Origin: Hygrocybe punicea
Lineage: Eukaryota; Basidiomycota; Agaricomycetes; Agaricales; Hygrophoraceae
NCBI GenBank assembly: GCA_963556145.1
Contig: OY744462.1
Location: 1,922,001-1,986,000, forward strand
Reading direction: 5' to 3'
DNA: 64,000 nt
The translations under genes and the position numbers were made by a program. Positions within the stretch are counted from its first letter, which is position 1. Every line of letters starts with the position of its first letter. Shown piece after piece: positions 47,340-57,567 of the stretch. The notes beneath the pieces are model-generated. The model ran no database searches. It was not told the origin of the DNA and worked only from the letters and a program-made list of their open reading frames with translations.

Positions 47340-49169
47340 ATGCCAGGCCCCAGCAATAGAAAACAAGCCCTCAAAAAAGCAAAAACGGCCTCGTCTGCCG
47401 AATCCACTGCAAAACCACCAGCATCAACCGCGGCAAAGTACACGGATGAATATAACCACAGCATGTGCATGGCCGCGATCGATGAATTCAACACCATAGA
47501 CGACAAATACACAGCGCTCAAAGGATTTTTCGATATTGCAATTGAACTAGGACGACGGGCGGCATACGAGCAACTAACTAAAGATAATACAAATGAAGCC
47601 GAAGCCCGACGAGGTGCCTACGCAGCTGGCAAAAGAGAAGGCTGCTCAATAGGCTACAAGGAAGGGTATGAAGAAGGTCAGAACTTAGGCTACGACCAAG
47701 GATACTTCGACGGATACGATGCCAGCTGCCCCACTGACCAACAGCAACCCACCTACGCATCCGCGTCATCCCAAACAGCGCCGATTACCAGCGTATCTGC
47801 GTCGATACAGACAGTGACCCCTAGAACGCCTGTTATAGCGTACGCAGCCACCACCACCCAGAAAGAAATCGCGTCGAAATCACGCATATCCGCGTCGACT
47901 CAGACGACATCGTCCAATCGCGTACACACAACAACACAGACGGACACGACGCCAGCAACGGCATCTACAGCAGCCCAAACAGAACCACCTACCCACGCAC
48001 GCGCGTCAACACAAACGCCGGCCACCAATTCGGCGGCAACCCAGTACCAACCATCCACCACCTCCGTGTTTGCCCAAACAGCCCTATCTGCTTACGCGTT
48101 TGCGTCAGTGCAGACGGAAGAACCGCAACCGCACCTACACGCGCCAGAAATGATGGCAGCTGCAACAGACAGCGCCGCGTCACCAAAAAGCACAACGCCG
48201 ATGCACCTGCAAGTCCCCACGCGTCCACCTTCATCAAAAGCAACTGCACCCACAATTGAACGCGTCACATCATTGTCAAGCACCCAAACGGCCCCACCCC
48301 CGCTGGAAAACGCGTCAGAACGCGCCCCGAGCCCCAGTAACACCCCATACGCGCACCCCACGAACCCACACGCACACAAAACCCAACGAGAGACGCGTTG
48401 TGCGCCCGCCCTCACCCTAAACCCCATGCCCGTGCAAGACAACGCGCCCGTACGCGTCCCAGACCACAAACCCACCACGTCAACACCAACGCTTGACCAG
48501 TCCATGCTCACGCCAGCCCAGAGTCACGACGTCGCTGTCCAGACGCCGCAACTGCGAACGCCAAGGCCCAACGATGTCGAAACGCTAGCCAACGCGCCCC
48601 CGAGATTGGAGGAGGAGACGGAAAGAGACGGCACGAAGAGCGAAGAGGAAAAGACAGTGAGGATAGAGGAGATGTGTGAAGGGATACCCGAGACCGCGAC
48701 AGACGAATATACACACCAACGCGAGAAGACGGCCCAACGAGAGCCCGCGAACGATCCTGTTTGCATGTCCAGCCCCACCCCAGTAAATATATCCCCACCT
48801 AGACGATTCGACTGGGCCGAAGACGCCGCGACAATCCCACTCCGCCCTATTTTTGCAACCACATACCTACCCCGAGACCTTTCAGCCCTCCGTTCCAACT
48901 CGCGAAGACCATTCGCCACTTTACAGCGCCGTATTCGACGACCACGACTACAGACCCACCCTCGACGTGTTTTCATTGCCCCCACGGGCCCCATCATGAC
49001 ACGAAGCCACCCGGCCGGCATTGCGCCTGGACGGCCAATCATCACCAAGCCCCTTGCCACAGCCAATTCAACCCCACGTCATTCCGAGCACCTCGACTGG
49101 GATTGTGATCCCCGACTCTCTGATTTGTGCAGAGCACTTCAGGCCCTGGGATGGATCAGGCCAGTTTAG
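47340..49169 (+). CDS. 609-residue Gag-like protein of element B with xQT motif array
   Basis: Intact frame from ATG 47,340, the only long frame between the LTRs. Residues 1-30 are basic (RKQALKKAKT). Residues 34-100 are helical (EYNHSMCMAAIDEFNTIDDK, GFFDIAIELGRRAAYEQL). Residues 101-127 are Gly/Tyr repeats (GYKEGYEEGQNLGYDQGYFD). Residues 140-410 are Ser/Thr/Pro-rich and carry about ten xQT motifs: SSQT, SIQT, STQT, TTQT, AAQT, STQT, FAQT, SVQTE, STQT, AVQT. An acidic stretch (about 430-455, EEETERDGTKSEEEKTVRIEE) and a basic Arg-rich C-terminus follow (RRPFATLQRRIRRPRLQTHP). No zinc knuckle. I infer a Gag-like structural role from its position; the family is not known to me. TQT-type motifs are the core of LC8 dynein light chain ligands, but binding is untested. 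Confidence 0.8.
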   Translation: MPGPSNRKQALKKAKTASSAESTAKPPASTAAKYTDEYNHSMCMAAIDEFNTIDDKYTALKGFFDIAIELGRRAAYEQLTKDNTNEAEARRGAYAAGKREGCSIGYKEGYEEGQNLGYDQGYFDGYDASCPTDQQQPTYASASSQTAPITSVSASIQTVTPRTPVIAYAATTTQKEIASKSRISASTQTTSSNRVHTTTQTDTTPATASTAAQTEPPTHARASTQTPATNSAATQYQPSTTSVFAQTALSAYAFASVQTEEPQPHLHAPEMMAAATDSAASPKSTTPMHLQVPTRPPSSKATAPTIERVTSLSSTQTAPPPLENASERAPSPSNTPYAHPTNPHAHKTQRETRCAPALTLNPMPVQDNAPVRVPDHKPTTSTPTLDQSMLTPAQSHDVAVQTPQLRTPRPNDVETLANAPPRLEEETERDGTKSEEEKTVRIEEMCEGIPETATDEYTHQREKTAQREPANDPVCMSSPTPVNISPPRRFDWAEDAATIPLRPIFATTYLPRDLSALRSNSRRPFATLQRRIRRPRLQTHPRRVFIAPTGPIMTRSHPAGIAPGRPIITKPLATANSTPRHSEHLDWDCDPRLSDLCRALQALGWIRPV

Positions 49170-49257
49170 CATCATTTTTGTTTTTTGTTCTTGTTTTGTT
49201 TTTGTTTTTGTTTTTCCTCCTTGGTTCTGCTTTCAGTGTTTTTTTTCTTTTCATGTC

Positions 49258-49293
49258 GCGACGAGGACGTCGCTTTGTTTTGAGGGGGGCAGA
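49258..49293 (+). promoter_or_regulatory. hairpin and polypurine tract of element B
   Basis: Stem GCGAC/GTCGC (49,258-49,262 and 49,269-49,273) with loop GAGGAC, then TGAGGGGGGCAGA directly before the 3' LTR. The purine tract should prime plus-strand synthesis. Confidence 0.8.
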
Positions 49294-49431
49294 TGTAGTA
49301 GTGGGTCACGTGACTGTTGGACTACTTAGTTTAGACATGTAGTAGATAGACCCTCATCCTTATCCAGATCCCATTGCGATCTGAGCTTTCCTTGAGCCTG
49401 CGACTAGCTCAGGACTCCCCTGCCTAGTCCA
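49294..49431 (+). repeat. 3' LTR of element B
   Basis: 138 bp, identical to the 5' LTR. It is followed by ACGT and KDZ reading on the minus strand. Confidence 0.96.
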
Positions 49432-51293
49432 ACGTCCTCCTGGCCCCATCATCGAAACACAGCATGCTATCCCATTCAGCCACAACCAGTTCCGTTCAAC
49501 ACCTTCCCCGTCTGTTCTGCCCACCCACTGAGTGAAATTGAATGAAAAGGGTGCCCAGCATCGCTTGGTGTGTGAAGGTAGATGTAATTTTGGGATGCAA
49601 GAGCGTACAACAAGATTAGGTGGGAGCTTCAGCCAGTCTGGCATTTCTTCCATCCATGCAAAAAAATTTTGAAACCACTAACATGCAATATCATACGAAA
49701 TTGTGATCAGCATGAGCATAGTGCTGACCATGCTCAAGAGTAAAATGAAATCCATATTTGCGTAGCTGCCATACTATTTAGCATCTGGTTATGAGCTCAG
49801 TAGAATAGTCATACCGTTCACCCTTTTGCAGATTGCCCATTCCATTAGGCAGAAAGCATTCATGTCGCGCGCATGTAACCGATCCTATTCCTGTGGCTGC
49901 CAACCCCTTTGGAACACTTACTGTTTGCATTCCACAGAGCTGCAAAACCAACGCAGTGACTGATCTAACATCGAAGACTCAATTGTCTAGCTATGTTGGT
50001 GGTTAATGGCTTGGTGCACCTCATCTTGGTCAACATACTTCGACAGATGCTCGAGATAGGCTGTATTGTTTACGAATGTGGCCCAACCCGGTCCCAGCGC
50101 TGGGTCCCTTGAGGCGTTACAAGATAAACGGGCCTTCTGCTTGAAATTTGCATCTTGAGCTATGATCTTGGAGTATATCCACCTGTAAACTCATTAGGGC
50201 ACTGGTTCAATAACACTGCAATCTGGAGCTTATCGCACTGCTGGAGGAGCATCTTGCCATCCTGCCGGGAGGTTTATGCCTGGATGTGGGCAAGCTCAAC
50301 AAGGAATAGACAGCTCGCCCTGGCTTGTTCCATCAATGCCAGTTGGATCATGCCCATGGCCAGCCCTCTTGACCATCTTAATATGTCGCCACTCACGTAG
50401 CATAAGCATGAACTGTGGGAGTCAATCCTGTGAGATAAACTATGGCATCAGATATACAAGTTGACACTGCTACAACAGCATACCGGAAGATCTGTTAAAC
50501 CTTGTCCATCAGTCATCCGCACCAAGCTGTTGTAAAAATCTGTCGGTGGCGTGCGTGCCTCCAAGTTATTCACATGGAAAATCCACAGTACATCCATAGT
50601 GGCGACAGTTTGTGGGGCAATTGGTGTTGATGGCCACCAGCACACTTCAAGTAATTGAATGAATGGTTCTGGATGACCCAGACAATCACAAAAGTTGACA
50701 TTGACAGAATGAATCCCATTTGAAGTGATGACAATGAAATCTGCATGGCCACTCTGACGAAATGGACAAAACTGCCCTGTGGGGTGCCCCAGTTGAAATT
50801 GATAACCCAGTTCCTTGAGCGTCACTCGTTGAAAATGCCTGTCCTTCCATTCCTGACCACATTGTTAGTTTGGTCATTGCAATAGGAGTTAGGAACTGGT
50901 CAAGACTCACCTCCAAGAAGTGCAAAGGATTGGCCTGATGTGAACCGATGGCACAACCATGACACATGGGACGGAGTCCGATGCACTCCTGGCACCGAAA
51001 AAAGGCCTCATTTAACCCACAGATTGCACACAAGCCCCACAGCCAACTGCGACCTTCTAGAGCCAGACTCTGCACCAAGTATTCCTCACGGTATCTGTCA
51101 CGCCAAGTAATGAGTGGAGTGTCCTTTTACAAGCATTTCGAGTAAATTCCAGCCTTTGCATCACAGACATATAACTTACAGAATTTGAGTAGCACTTGGC
51201 CTTTTGCTTGACTGTCAACCCTGCTGGACATGCGCTGTAGATGCGGGTTCGGGGTGGCTTCGGAACAATAATAGATAAAAAGATCCTAACCAA

Positions 51294-53740
51294 AGGGGTG
51301 TCAGCGTAGAAGTGACGGTGGATAAGTCAGTGTCGGGAATAGTGGTAAAAGAATAGAAATAAAAGTAAAATATAAAGCCACCACGTAAAACTGGACCAAT
51401 AATAACAAACCCAGCAATGAACGGACTGAAAACGGATAAATAACGATGAACCCGACGATGCCGACGATGTTGGGTACGGCGGGTCAGGTCGGGTTGGGTT
51501 GGGTCGGAAACGATGAACAAATAGCGAGAACAATGATAAAGATGATGAAATGAACTATAATAATCTAAGGGTCTACGAGGATGAGCATTTGAAGTGATTA
51601 AAATGATTCTGACTATGAGGGAAACGGAAACTAATGGTATCTTTTTTTGTACGGTCATCGGGGACCGTTTTTATAGTACATGTGTGTGTAGCTACTTTCG
51701 GACATGTCTACTTCGGCCGATAGAAACTACAAAGAAACACTGGAATGGGGAAGTGGAAAGGGGGGTTGCAAAGCGACGAAGACAGGAAAATGGAGGGGAA
51801 AAGGAATATCCATGAAAAAGATCTAAAAAGTCCTACATATCTCTGAAAGGATGAGGGGATGCATAAATAAAGTAAGTCCGAAGTCGGGGATCTAGTCTGA
51901 TGAGATCCGTCTCCTATAAGTAGAACTCCAGGGCTTCTGAGGCTGCCAGATTTGGTCTGAAAGCGGCTGTGACAAAGCGGCATGTGTTGGGTTACATCGG
52001 TCACGTTGGGTCACATCACGTTGGGTTACGTCGGGTTCGAATGCAAGTTGAATGGAGGCAGCGGGTTCGTCCGGATTCGTGATATATCGACGATACGGAC
52101 TCAGAGGGATGTCGAGTCTCTACAGCGCTAGGAAGGAATTCCGGTGGTGGATCGGCTACGTGGTTGGGATTATCAGTTGTTTGAGGCATGGCAGGTGCGG
52201 GGACATGTGTATGTCATATTCGGCTCCGGTACACATTGGAGACTAAGAAATTACTTTTGGAGGATGTATGAGAGCTGGTGATGCACGATTTCTTGCTTCC
52301 TGTGTTTCTCCCCATCGCAAGTCTCCTTGACTGTGCAGGTGCCACTGCACCACCACACTGTACAGTTGTAAAATTTAGACTATTTAAGACAAAACCTTAA
52401 TGCAACTAGTACTCTTAGAAGGCTCGCTCACTATTGCACCCAGATTGGCACATATTACTCAAGCCTTGGCAGCCGAGGTATTGATGTTAAGCACATAGTT
52501 AGTTCAATGTTTTGGGTATCTCTTATATCAAACCTTGTTCCAAATCCAAATAGTTTAGAATATATTATTATTGCTGCTGATAAGCAAGTGTACATGCACC
52601 ATGAGCTGCTAGCAAACCCTGTGGGTCAACCATGGCCTCGCATAATATCTCTTCGAGATGATGAATGATGGTACAAACTTCCCTGCCAACCCTCTCCGCT
52701 GACACTAACCTCTCCCTGACTCCCTCTTCCTGTAAGATATCATCCTGACAGATATCCAGCCTCTTCCTGACTCTGTCTAATTGCACGATAGCATCCTCAA
52801 TGATAACAAGATGATTGTTACTGGTGTGCAGATGTTTTGCAAATGTGACAAATATGTTTTCGATATAAACTGTTAGTGATCTGTGAATGAGCACATGGAA
52901 ATTGTACTCATCATCCTTCGTTTTCTTGAGGTTTGGGAGCCTGAAATGTGTATTATCAGAGTCTACTATAGCGCAATTCAGTAATCAGAGAGCTCACAGT
53001 GGAGAGCAGATACCAGATGTGGAGGACTGCCCATCATGCCGAAGGCAGTCGCAACATTCATACCATCGAGCAGCAATGCTGAGCTTGTTCCTGTGTTGAC
53101 ATTAGTACAGTGGGATGATAGTTGTAGTCAGATGAGATCCACTTTGTATATGAGCATGTGCTCTTAGCTCGATTTGCAGCCCATCTCTCCGCAACAGTCT
53201 TGTAGAGCTTGGGTCGAGGCATTGGAACTGATTGAGCTAGCGGTGAATACTCCGGTCAAATGTGTCTGACCTGTTCAATGACAACATTCCATGGGTCTAA
53301 CTTATATAAAATTTGGCATGCAGTGAGATTAAGCCTTGCTAGTTATATTCTGAGTGCTATCAGACTCAACAATGCAACTATTACTTGTTATTCTTGAAGC
53401 TCATTATCAGTGTGCACATTGGGATGTTCCTTTTTTGGGTTGATTGAGTGCGGAAAGTCTATTTGGCTGCTGGCCTTGCTATAAGTAACCCATCACTGGA
53501 TGCATCCTCTCAAATGTGAACTCCTACACAGAAAGAGTCAACCGATCCCAAGCAGAATGGTGAGTACACACACCTAGAATATCCATGCATATTTCACTCC
53601 AGGTCCAGCACTCAGTCCTCCAGCACTCAGTTCTGTGCACAAATGTTGGCTCCGTGCACAATTCCCTCCATTCGCGGCTGCACTACACTTCAAGAAGGTG
53701 AGCTGCATGGATTCTAAGTTTGTGCTGTGGTTACATGAGT
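51294..53740. other. gene-poor region with one weak unknown frame
   Basis: No recognised gene. 51,470-51,510 has tandem GGTCGGGTTGGG units. Near 51,990-52,035 TTGGGTTACRTCGG/TTGGGTCACATC units repeat. A minus-strand frame 52,894-52,568 (108 codons, helical: VRKRLDICQDDILQEEGVRE) could be an exon of a small unknown protein, but nothing supports it further. Confidence 0.3.
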
Positions 53741-53753
53741 TTCCTTCTCGGTA

Positions 53754-54600
53754 CTACCTCAAATGCAAAGATGCTTGTGAAAAGGAGTCAAGGAAGTGTT
53801 GCCGTAGGTGGGCAATAAACCAAGAGCGGACGGGGATCTGACCATTTGAACGCAACCACAATTTGGGGTGCATTGGGAAAAGTTGGTCACAGGAGTGCAG
53901 GTAGGCGAAGAAGATTGTGAAGGGGTCATGTGCAGAGTCCTGTGCATGGATAAGGATGTGACTCCCTTCAAAGAAGTGGTCGGCCTTGTGGCTGGGCAGG
54001 TAAAAATCGAAGGAATCAGAGTGGAGCTGAACGCTGTCACAAGGTGACCTTCCAGTAGTCTTGTAACTGTGGGTGGTCTGGCCACACCAGTTCCCCCAGC
54101 CGGAGAAGGCCATGGAAAGCTACGGTGGACATAGCAGTGAAGAGGCGATTGTCGTGCGAAGGGGAGTGCATGTGCGAAGAGGTAACGGAGTTCAGTTCAT
54201 CACAGGTCAAGGGTCGCTTGCGAGTCGTCCCGACAGCACGCAATTTCTTGCACCTGGCCAAGGTTTTGGAGATGAGAGGATGATGACAGGAGGCATGGAT
54301 GTCTGGATAGAATGGTTCAAGCTGGTTGCAAATCCCAGAGAGGTAATTGTCAATGGACTGTGGTTTGACGTGGTGTGACATGTAAACGACGAAGAAGGTG
54401 AGGGAGTCAGGGGTGGGGGAGTTGGGCAGATGGTGTGCAGCGCAAAACGTCAGGTAAGAATGCAAGGCGGAGGAATAAGTAATGGCAGTACTAGGCTCAA
54501 TGGAGCAACCGATCGTGATAGCGCATTCATGCCTGAGCCTGTCAATTGACCAGGGTTTCCATGATGGTTGCCTGGCCGACCATTTTGGCATCGTCAACAT
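53754..54600 (-). pseudogene. DIRS tyrosine recombinase
   Basis: 54,600-54,037 reads SAITYSSALHSYLTFCAAHH-like core-binding helices, then VVYMSHHVKPQSIDNYLSGI, RKRPLTCDELNSV and the box I motif FHGLLRLGELVWPD, containing the first catalytic Arg. A frame change near 54,080 leads to SFDFYLPSHKADHFFEG and SWFIAHLRQHFL. The expected C-terminal box II (HSxRAGG) and Tyr motif (GRWSS) are not recognisable after 53,754, so the end is lost or degraded. It is similar in order to the split recombinase at 33.5-35.0 kb, so both derive from related elements. Confidence 0.83.
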
Positions 54601-55097
54601 TGCACTTCCCCCAGCAGCACATGAGGGGGTTCAAAGGGGGTGATGGGAAGGGTTGGAAAAAGTTCCTGTGTGAAGTCATTGCATTCGCGAGAAAGGGCGT
54701 CCGCGATGTCATTGTACAAACCGGGGAGGAAGTTGATGTGGAAAGTAAATCCGTGGAGGAGGCAGAGTTTGACGGTGGTGAGGAGGATGGGGTTGTAAAG
54801 GGGGGTTGCTCAAAGAGTGTTGAACATGTTGACAGAGTTGGAGTTGTCACAATACACGACGACATGTTGTGGCAGTGGCCTTATGTGGAGGGTGACGTGC
54901 AGTAATGTGGAGAGGACTGTGAGGGCTTCGAGGTAGAAGATGGTGTGAGTATGCCCCTCAGGCAGGGTGTGTGTGTGCCCAGTCGAGAGGTCAGGTGACC
55001 AGAAGCCAAGCCCAGCAGGGCATGCATCGGAGTAGAAAGAGATATTGGCATCACACGTGGACCAGGTGGTGGAGTTCAGAATGTGTATGCCGTTGGA
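54601..55097 (-). pseudogene. RNase H domain of DIRS element
   Basis: The minus strand reads NISFYSDACPAGLGFWSPDL, TIFYLEALTVLSTLL and VVVYCDNSNSVNMFNTL, then FLPGLYNDIADALSRECNDF. The acidic residues D, E, D and D are at the spacing of RNase H active sites. A TGA after FNTL interrupts the frame where the next residues read ATPLYNP; Arg (CGA) would be the simplest ancestral codon. It joins directly to the RT upstream and the recombinase downstream. Confidence 0.8.
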
Positions 55098-56302
55098 TCA
55101 TTCAATTTCATCTACAACCCAGAGGAGTTCTCGGGTCATGGTGCCGTTGATCCAGATGGGCTTGTGGGGTGCTGATTTACCGGTCATTTTGTGATAAGTC
55201 ATTGACAGGCCAGGCCACAGTAAAAGATAGACATTGAGGGCCCAGTTGATCCAGCCAGCTATCTTCTGGAAATCTCGAAGAGGGCAACACTCCCCCAGGG
55301 AAGCAAAGCAACGGATGGTTGCGACGAGTTCTGCGCAACAATTGGACGCCATCATGATGGTCATCGCATTGGGGTCGACGAGGAAGCCGATGATGGACAG
55401 TGCAGGCCCCCATTCTTGTTTACTCTGGGCAAGGGGTATACCAAGTGCATCCCATAGTGGAAGAAGATGGGCTTGCTTAGTTGGCATCAATTTTTGATAA
55501 GGTTCATACCAAGTGAGGCTGTCTGCAAATTCCCAAGAGAAGTTGTCGTCAATGTAGGTAAAGATGTCGATCAAGAGTAAAACGTAAATCACAATCCAGG
55601 TTACCAAGCAGGTGAAACTAGCGAAAACGCAACCACCGGCTCCATTACTGAAATGGTTGCAATGATTCATGGAATGTTCCCCATCGAAAGTCATGATTTG
55701 TCGTATTTGCCAAAGGGGCGCCATAGGGATGAGACGATACGCGTGGGAGATATCAGACTTGAAAACAACAAGCTTGCGACCAGGGTGTTGAGTGTGTACG
55801 AGGCGAAGGGTGTGACCAAGGTGGTGCAGGTTGTCCATTTGGACGAAACAGTCCTCTTTAGGGATCAAGGAGTTTTGTGCAAAAGGCTCTGTGCTCTGGT
55901 CAATGACCATTCACAAAGCTGTTGAGTAGGGTTTCAAAACAACACCAAGGGGCATGCTGTGCATGCCTGGAAGAAGTTCCCTCCAAAAAGGGGGAGAAAT
56001 TTGACCCAGGGTGACTTCAGCGTCGCATTGCTCTAGCAGGAAGGCGCAATGTTTGGGGTCCTTGACAGGCCGGAAGGAGTTATCGTAAGTGATAGGATAT
56101 GAAGGGTTGTCGGTCTACACCCAAGGCCAGAAACCTTCGCACAAGCCCTAGCATACTGAAAGGACGAATGGCTGATTGGGATGTGTGGACAGGTAGGAGT
56201 GAAGGACGTCCACTTTGATCGGTGTGACAATCTGAAAGAGAAGGGGATGTAGGTGAATGGTGTTGTTTGCAGTGGTGTTGTGTAGTTCATTCTCGGGTAC
56301 AC
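55098..56302 (-). pseudogene. reverse transcriptase of DIRS element
   Basis: 55,910-55,098 is open: QMDNLHHLGHTLRLVHTQ, KSDISHAYRLIPM (first catalytic Asp), CNHFSNGAGGCVFASF and FTYIDDNFSWE (YIDD motif), then LGIPLAQSKQEWGPALSIIG and KIAGWINWALNVYLLLWPGL. The N-terminal finger part lies in 56,302-56,033 in another frame, with at least one TGA near 55,922 between the two. The motif order and the FSWE after YIDD are typical of agaricomycete DIRS-like enzymes. Confidence 0.87.
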
Positions 56303-56469
56303 AAGGGATCGGCAATTCCAAGGTGCTAGCTAAAGTGGTCGTCAGTTTAGGATGGAGGACCAGGTCCCAAACAAACTCCCTTGCATATTTGGGCTGGTTC
56401 GCCCAACAACTAAGCCTTTTGGATGGATTGCGAGGTGCATTTCATGGCGCGGTGGCTGCCCTGCTGGCA

Positions 56470-57567
56470 TTTTGAGCAGACATGGGCATAATTGCATTTA
56501 CCCCCATTGTTTGGGCACTTGCCATCGTTCCATCGGCAGCAGGGGTCATGCTTATGGGAAGGGTGCCGCTTGCCCTTGCCATTGTTGCGGTGGCTGCATA
56601 GCCCATCCCAGGACTGGATCCAGTGTAGTTGGAGGTCGGCGAACTCATGGATGTCAGTGAGTAGAAGGTCCCGTCATTGTGTGACTCAGATACATATGCC
56701 TTTGTCGAAATGCATGATTTGTTGATGCTGGTCAACTGGGAGTGCTGCGAAGAGCCCAGAGATATATTTACCATACTTCCAGAACTCGCTGTGTCAGAGT
56801 GGGAAAACGTACATAGTGGCTTCAATGGTGGGTTCCCAGGCCATGATCCATTCCCCGTGAGATGTGACGGCTTTTGCTGCTGCTGAGTTACCAAAGGAGA
56901 TCTCGAGGGATCCAACGTGCTCATGGTGTTTGGCCTCCAAGACGGAGAATAATCTGGAGATGATGTGGTCAAGGTCGACAGATCGGCCTGAGACAAGGTT
57001 TGTCCACTCACTCACCAGGAATTGTGGGCAATCAGGGGAGTTGAGGATCAAGTTAACGGTGAACTTGATGTCCCTTGTGTAGTTTTCGAGGGAGACTCTC
57101 ACTTCTTGGAGCGAAACAGGGAGTTCCATAGGATGGACTGATTGCCTGACGACCCACAGAAGAAGAGAGACGTTGACCCTCCATTTGGGAGGGTGAGCAT
57201 TCTCTTCGTCTCCTTCATTATCCAAACTGATCGCATGCTTAGCTGATTTAAGAGGCTTCCTTGTGGTGGAGAAAAGGCTGTGCGCGCTGGAGGGTCTCGG
57301 CGAGATGGCACGATCAGTCCGTGCATCTCTGTTTTCAGTCTCTTGGTTCTCATCATCAAATTCAGCTAATGAGTTCTTGGCCTCTGCTCAGGATTTGCCT
57401 CCAGATTGCAACCTGTGGAAATTGTCAAGCATCCTGCAATATGATCTAAAAGCCTCTCTGGAAGCAAAGTTGTCTTCTCAATTGATCAGCAGGAGGAGCG
57501 TGAGGTCGAGGATGGCTGAGATCTTGTCCCTAGATCCACTTCTGTATTCCTGCACAATACAGGTGCG
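56470..57567 (-). pseudogene. Gag-like protein of DIRS element with CCCH-type finger
   Basis: 57,567-57,230 contains damaged N-terminal reading (HIAGCLTISTGCNLEANPEQ). 57,225-56,794 reads VRVSLENYTRDIKFTVNLIL, FLVSEWTNLVSGRSVDLDHI and SAAAKAVTSHGEWIMAWEPT. A Ser/Thr-rich linker follows (56,790-56,590), then the C-terminal finger CCRWNDGKCPNNGGKC with NYAHVCSKC and a final HRAMKC. The Cys/His spacing suggests RNA or DNA binding. The N-terminus is separated from any start by the hAT-like insertion. Confidence 0.7.

Larger units (their letters stand above)
46771..49431 (+). mobile_element. short-LTR element B (2,661 bp), young, Gag-only, inserted in KDZ gene
   Basis: Identical 138-bp LTRs at 46,771-46,908 and 49,294-49,431 (TGTAGTAG...CTAGTCCA) flank one long open frame. 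ACGT occurs immediately outside both LTRs (46,767-46,770 and 49,432-49,435), a 4-bp target duplication. Two bases after the 5' LTR is TGGTGATGAGATCGTGATTC then GAACC, complementary to a tRNA 3' end including the T-loop TTCGAA: a primer binding site. Before the 3' LTR come a hairpin (49,258-49,273) and a GAGGGGGGCAGA polypurine tract. Removing the element restores the KDZ reading MGPGG-RWDTLDD. Identical LTRs indicate very recent insertion. With no protease, RT, RNase H or integrase, it must use enzymes in trans. Confidence 0.97.
43436..51293 (-). pseudogene. KDZ (Kyakuja-Dileera-Zisupton) transposase, disrupted by two LTR elements
   Basis: Minus-strand reading, N- to C-terminus. 51,293-51,057: N-terminal exon. 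51,060-50,900: CGLNEAFFRCQECIGLRPMC, a CxC2-type cysteine cluster typical of KDZ proteins. 50,830-50,450: YQFQLGHPTGQ and IVITSNGIHSVNVNFCDC. 50,430-50,330: LREWRHIKMVKRAGHGHDP. 50,160-50,020: IAQDANFKQKARLS (catalytic Asp region), GPGWATFVNNTAYLEHL. 49,880-49,810: RHECFLPNGMGNLQKGERYD. 49,590-49,440: IPKLHLPSHTKRC, VGRTDGEGVERNW, MMGPGG. After element B the reading resumes as RWDTLDDFCNYHNWRK (46,770), then EWEQQVLAWEVD (46,540) and QDQVEARIR (45,810). After element A: LLALHGPGDWEKTL (44,020). The tail AEGWHAYAIKNSSAE ends near 43,436. A stop and frame breaks also occur near 50,270. Confidence 0.9.
53754..57567 (-). mobile_element. DIRS-like retroelement (Gag-RT-RNase H-tyrosine recombinase), 5' part interrupted
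   Basis: On the minus strand a Gag-like zinc-finger protein, reverse transcriptase, RNase H and tyrosine recombinase follow in the DIRS order; no integrase and no protease. The RT and recombinase families are described in their own entries. Several frame changes and TGA stops show it is inactive. Beyond 57,567 the reading is cut by a hAT-like element (57,576-58,910). Terminal repeats of the DIRS element were not identified. Confidence 0.88.

Noticed and set aside
52568..52894. 108-codon helical frame as a real gene
   Set aside because: No family, no splice partners and isolated in a gene-poor tract; mentioned only in the region note.
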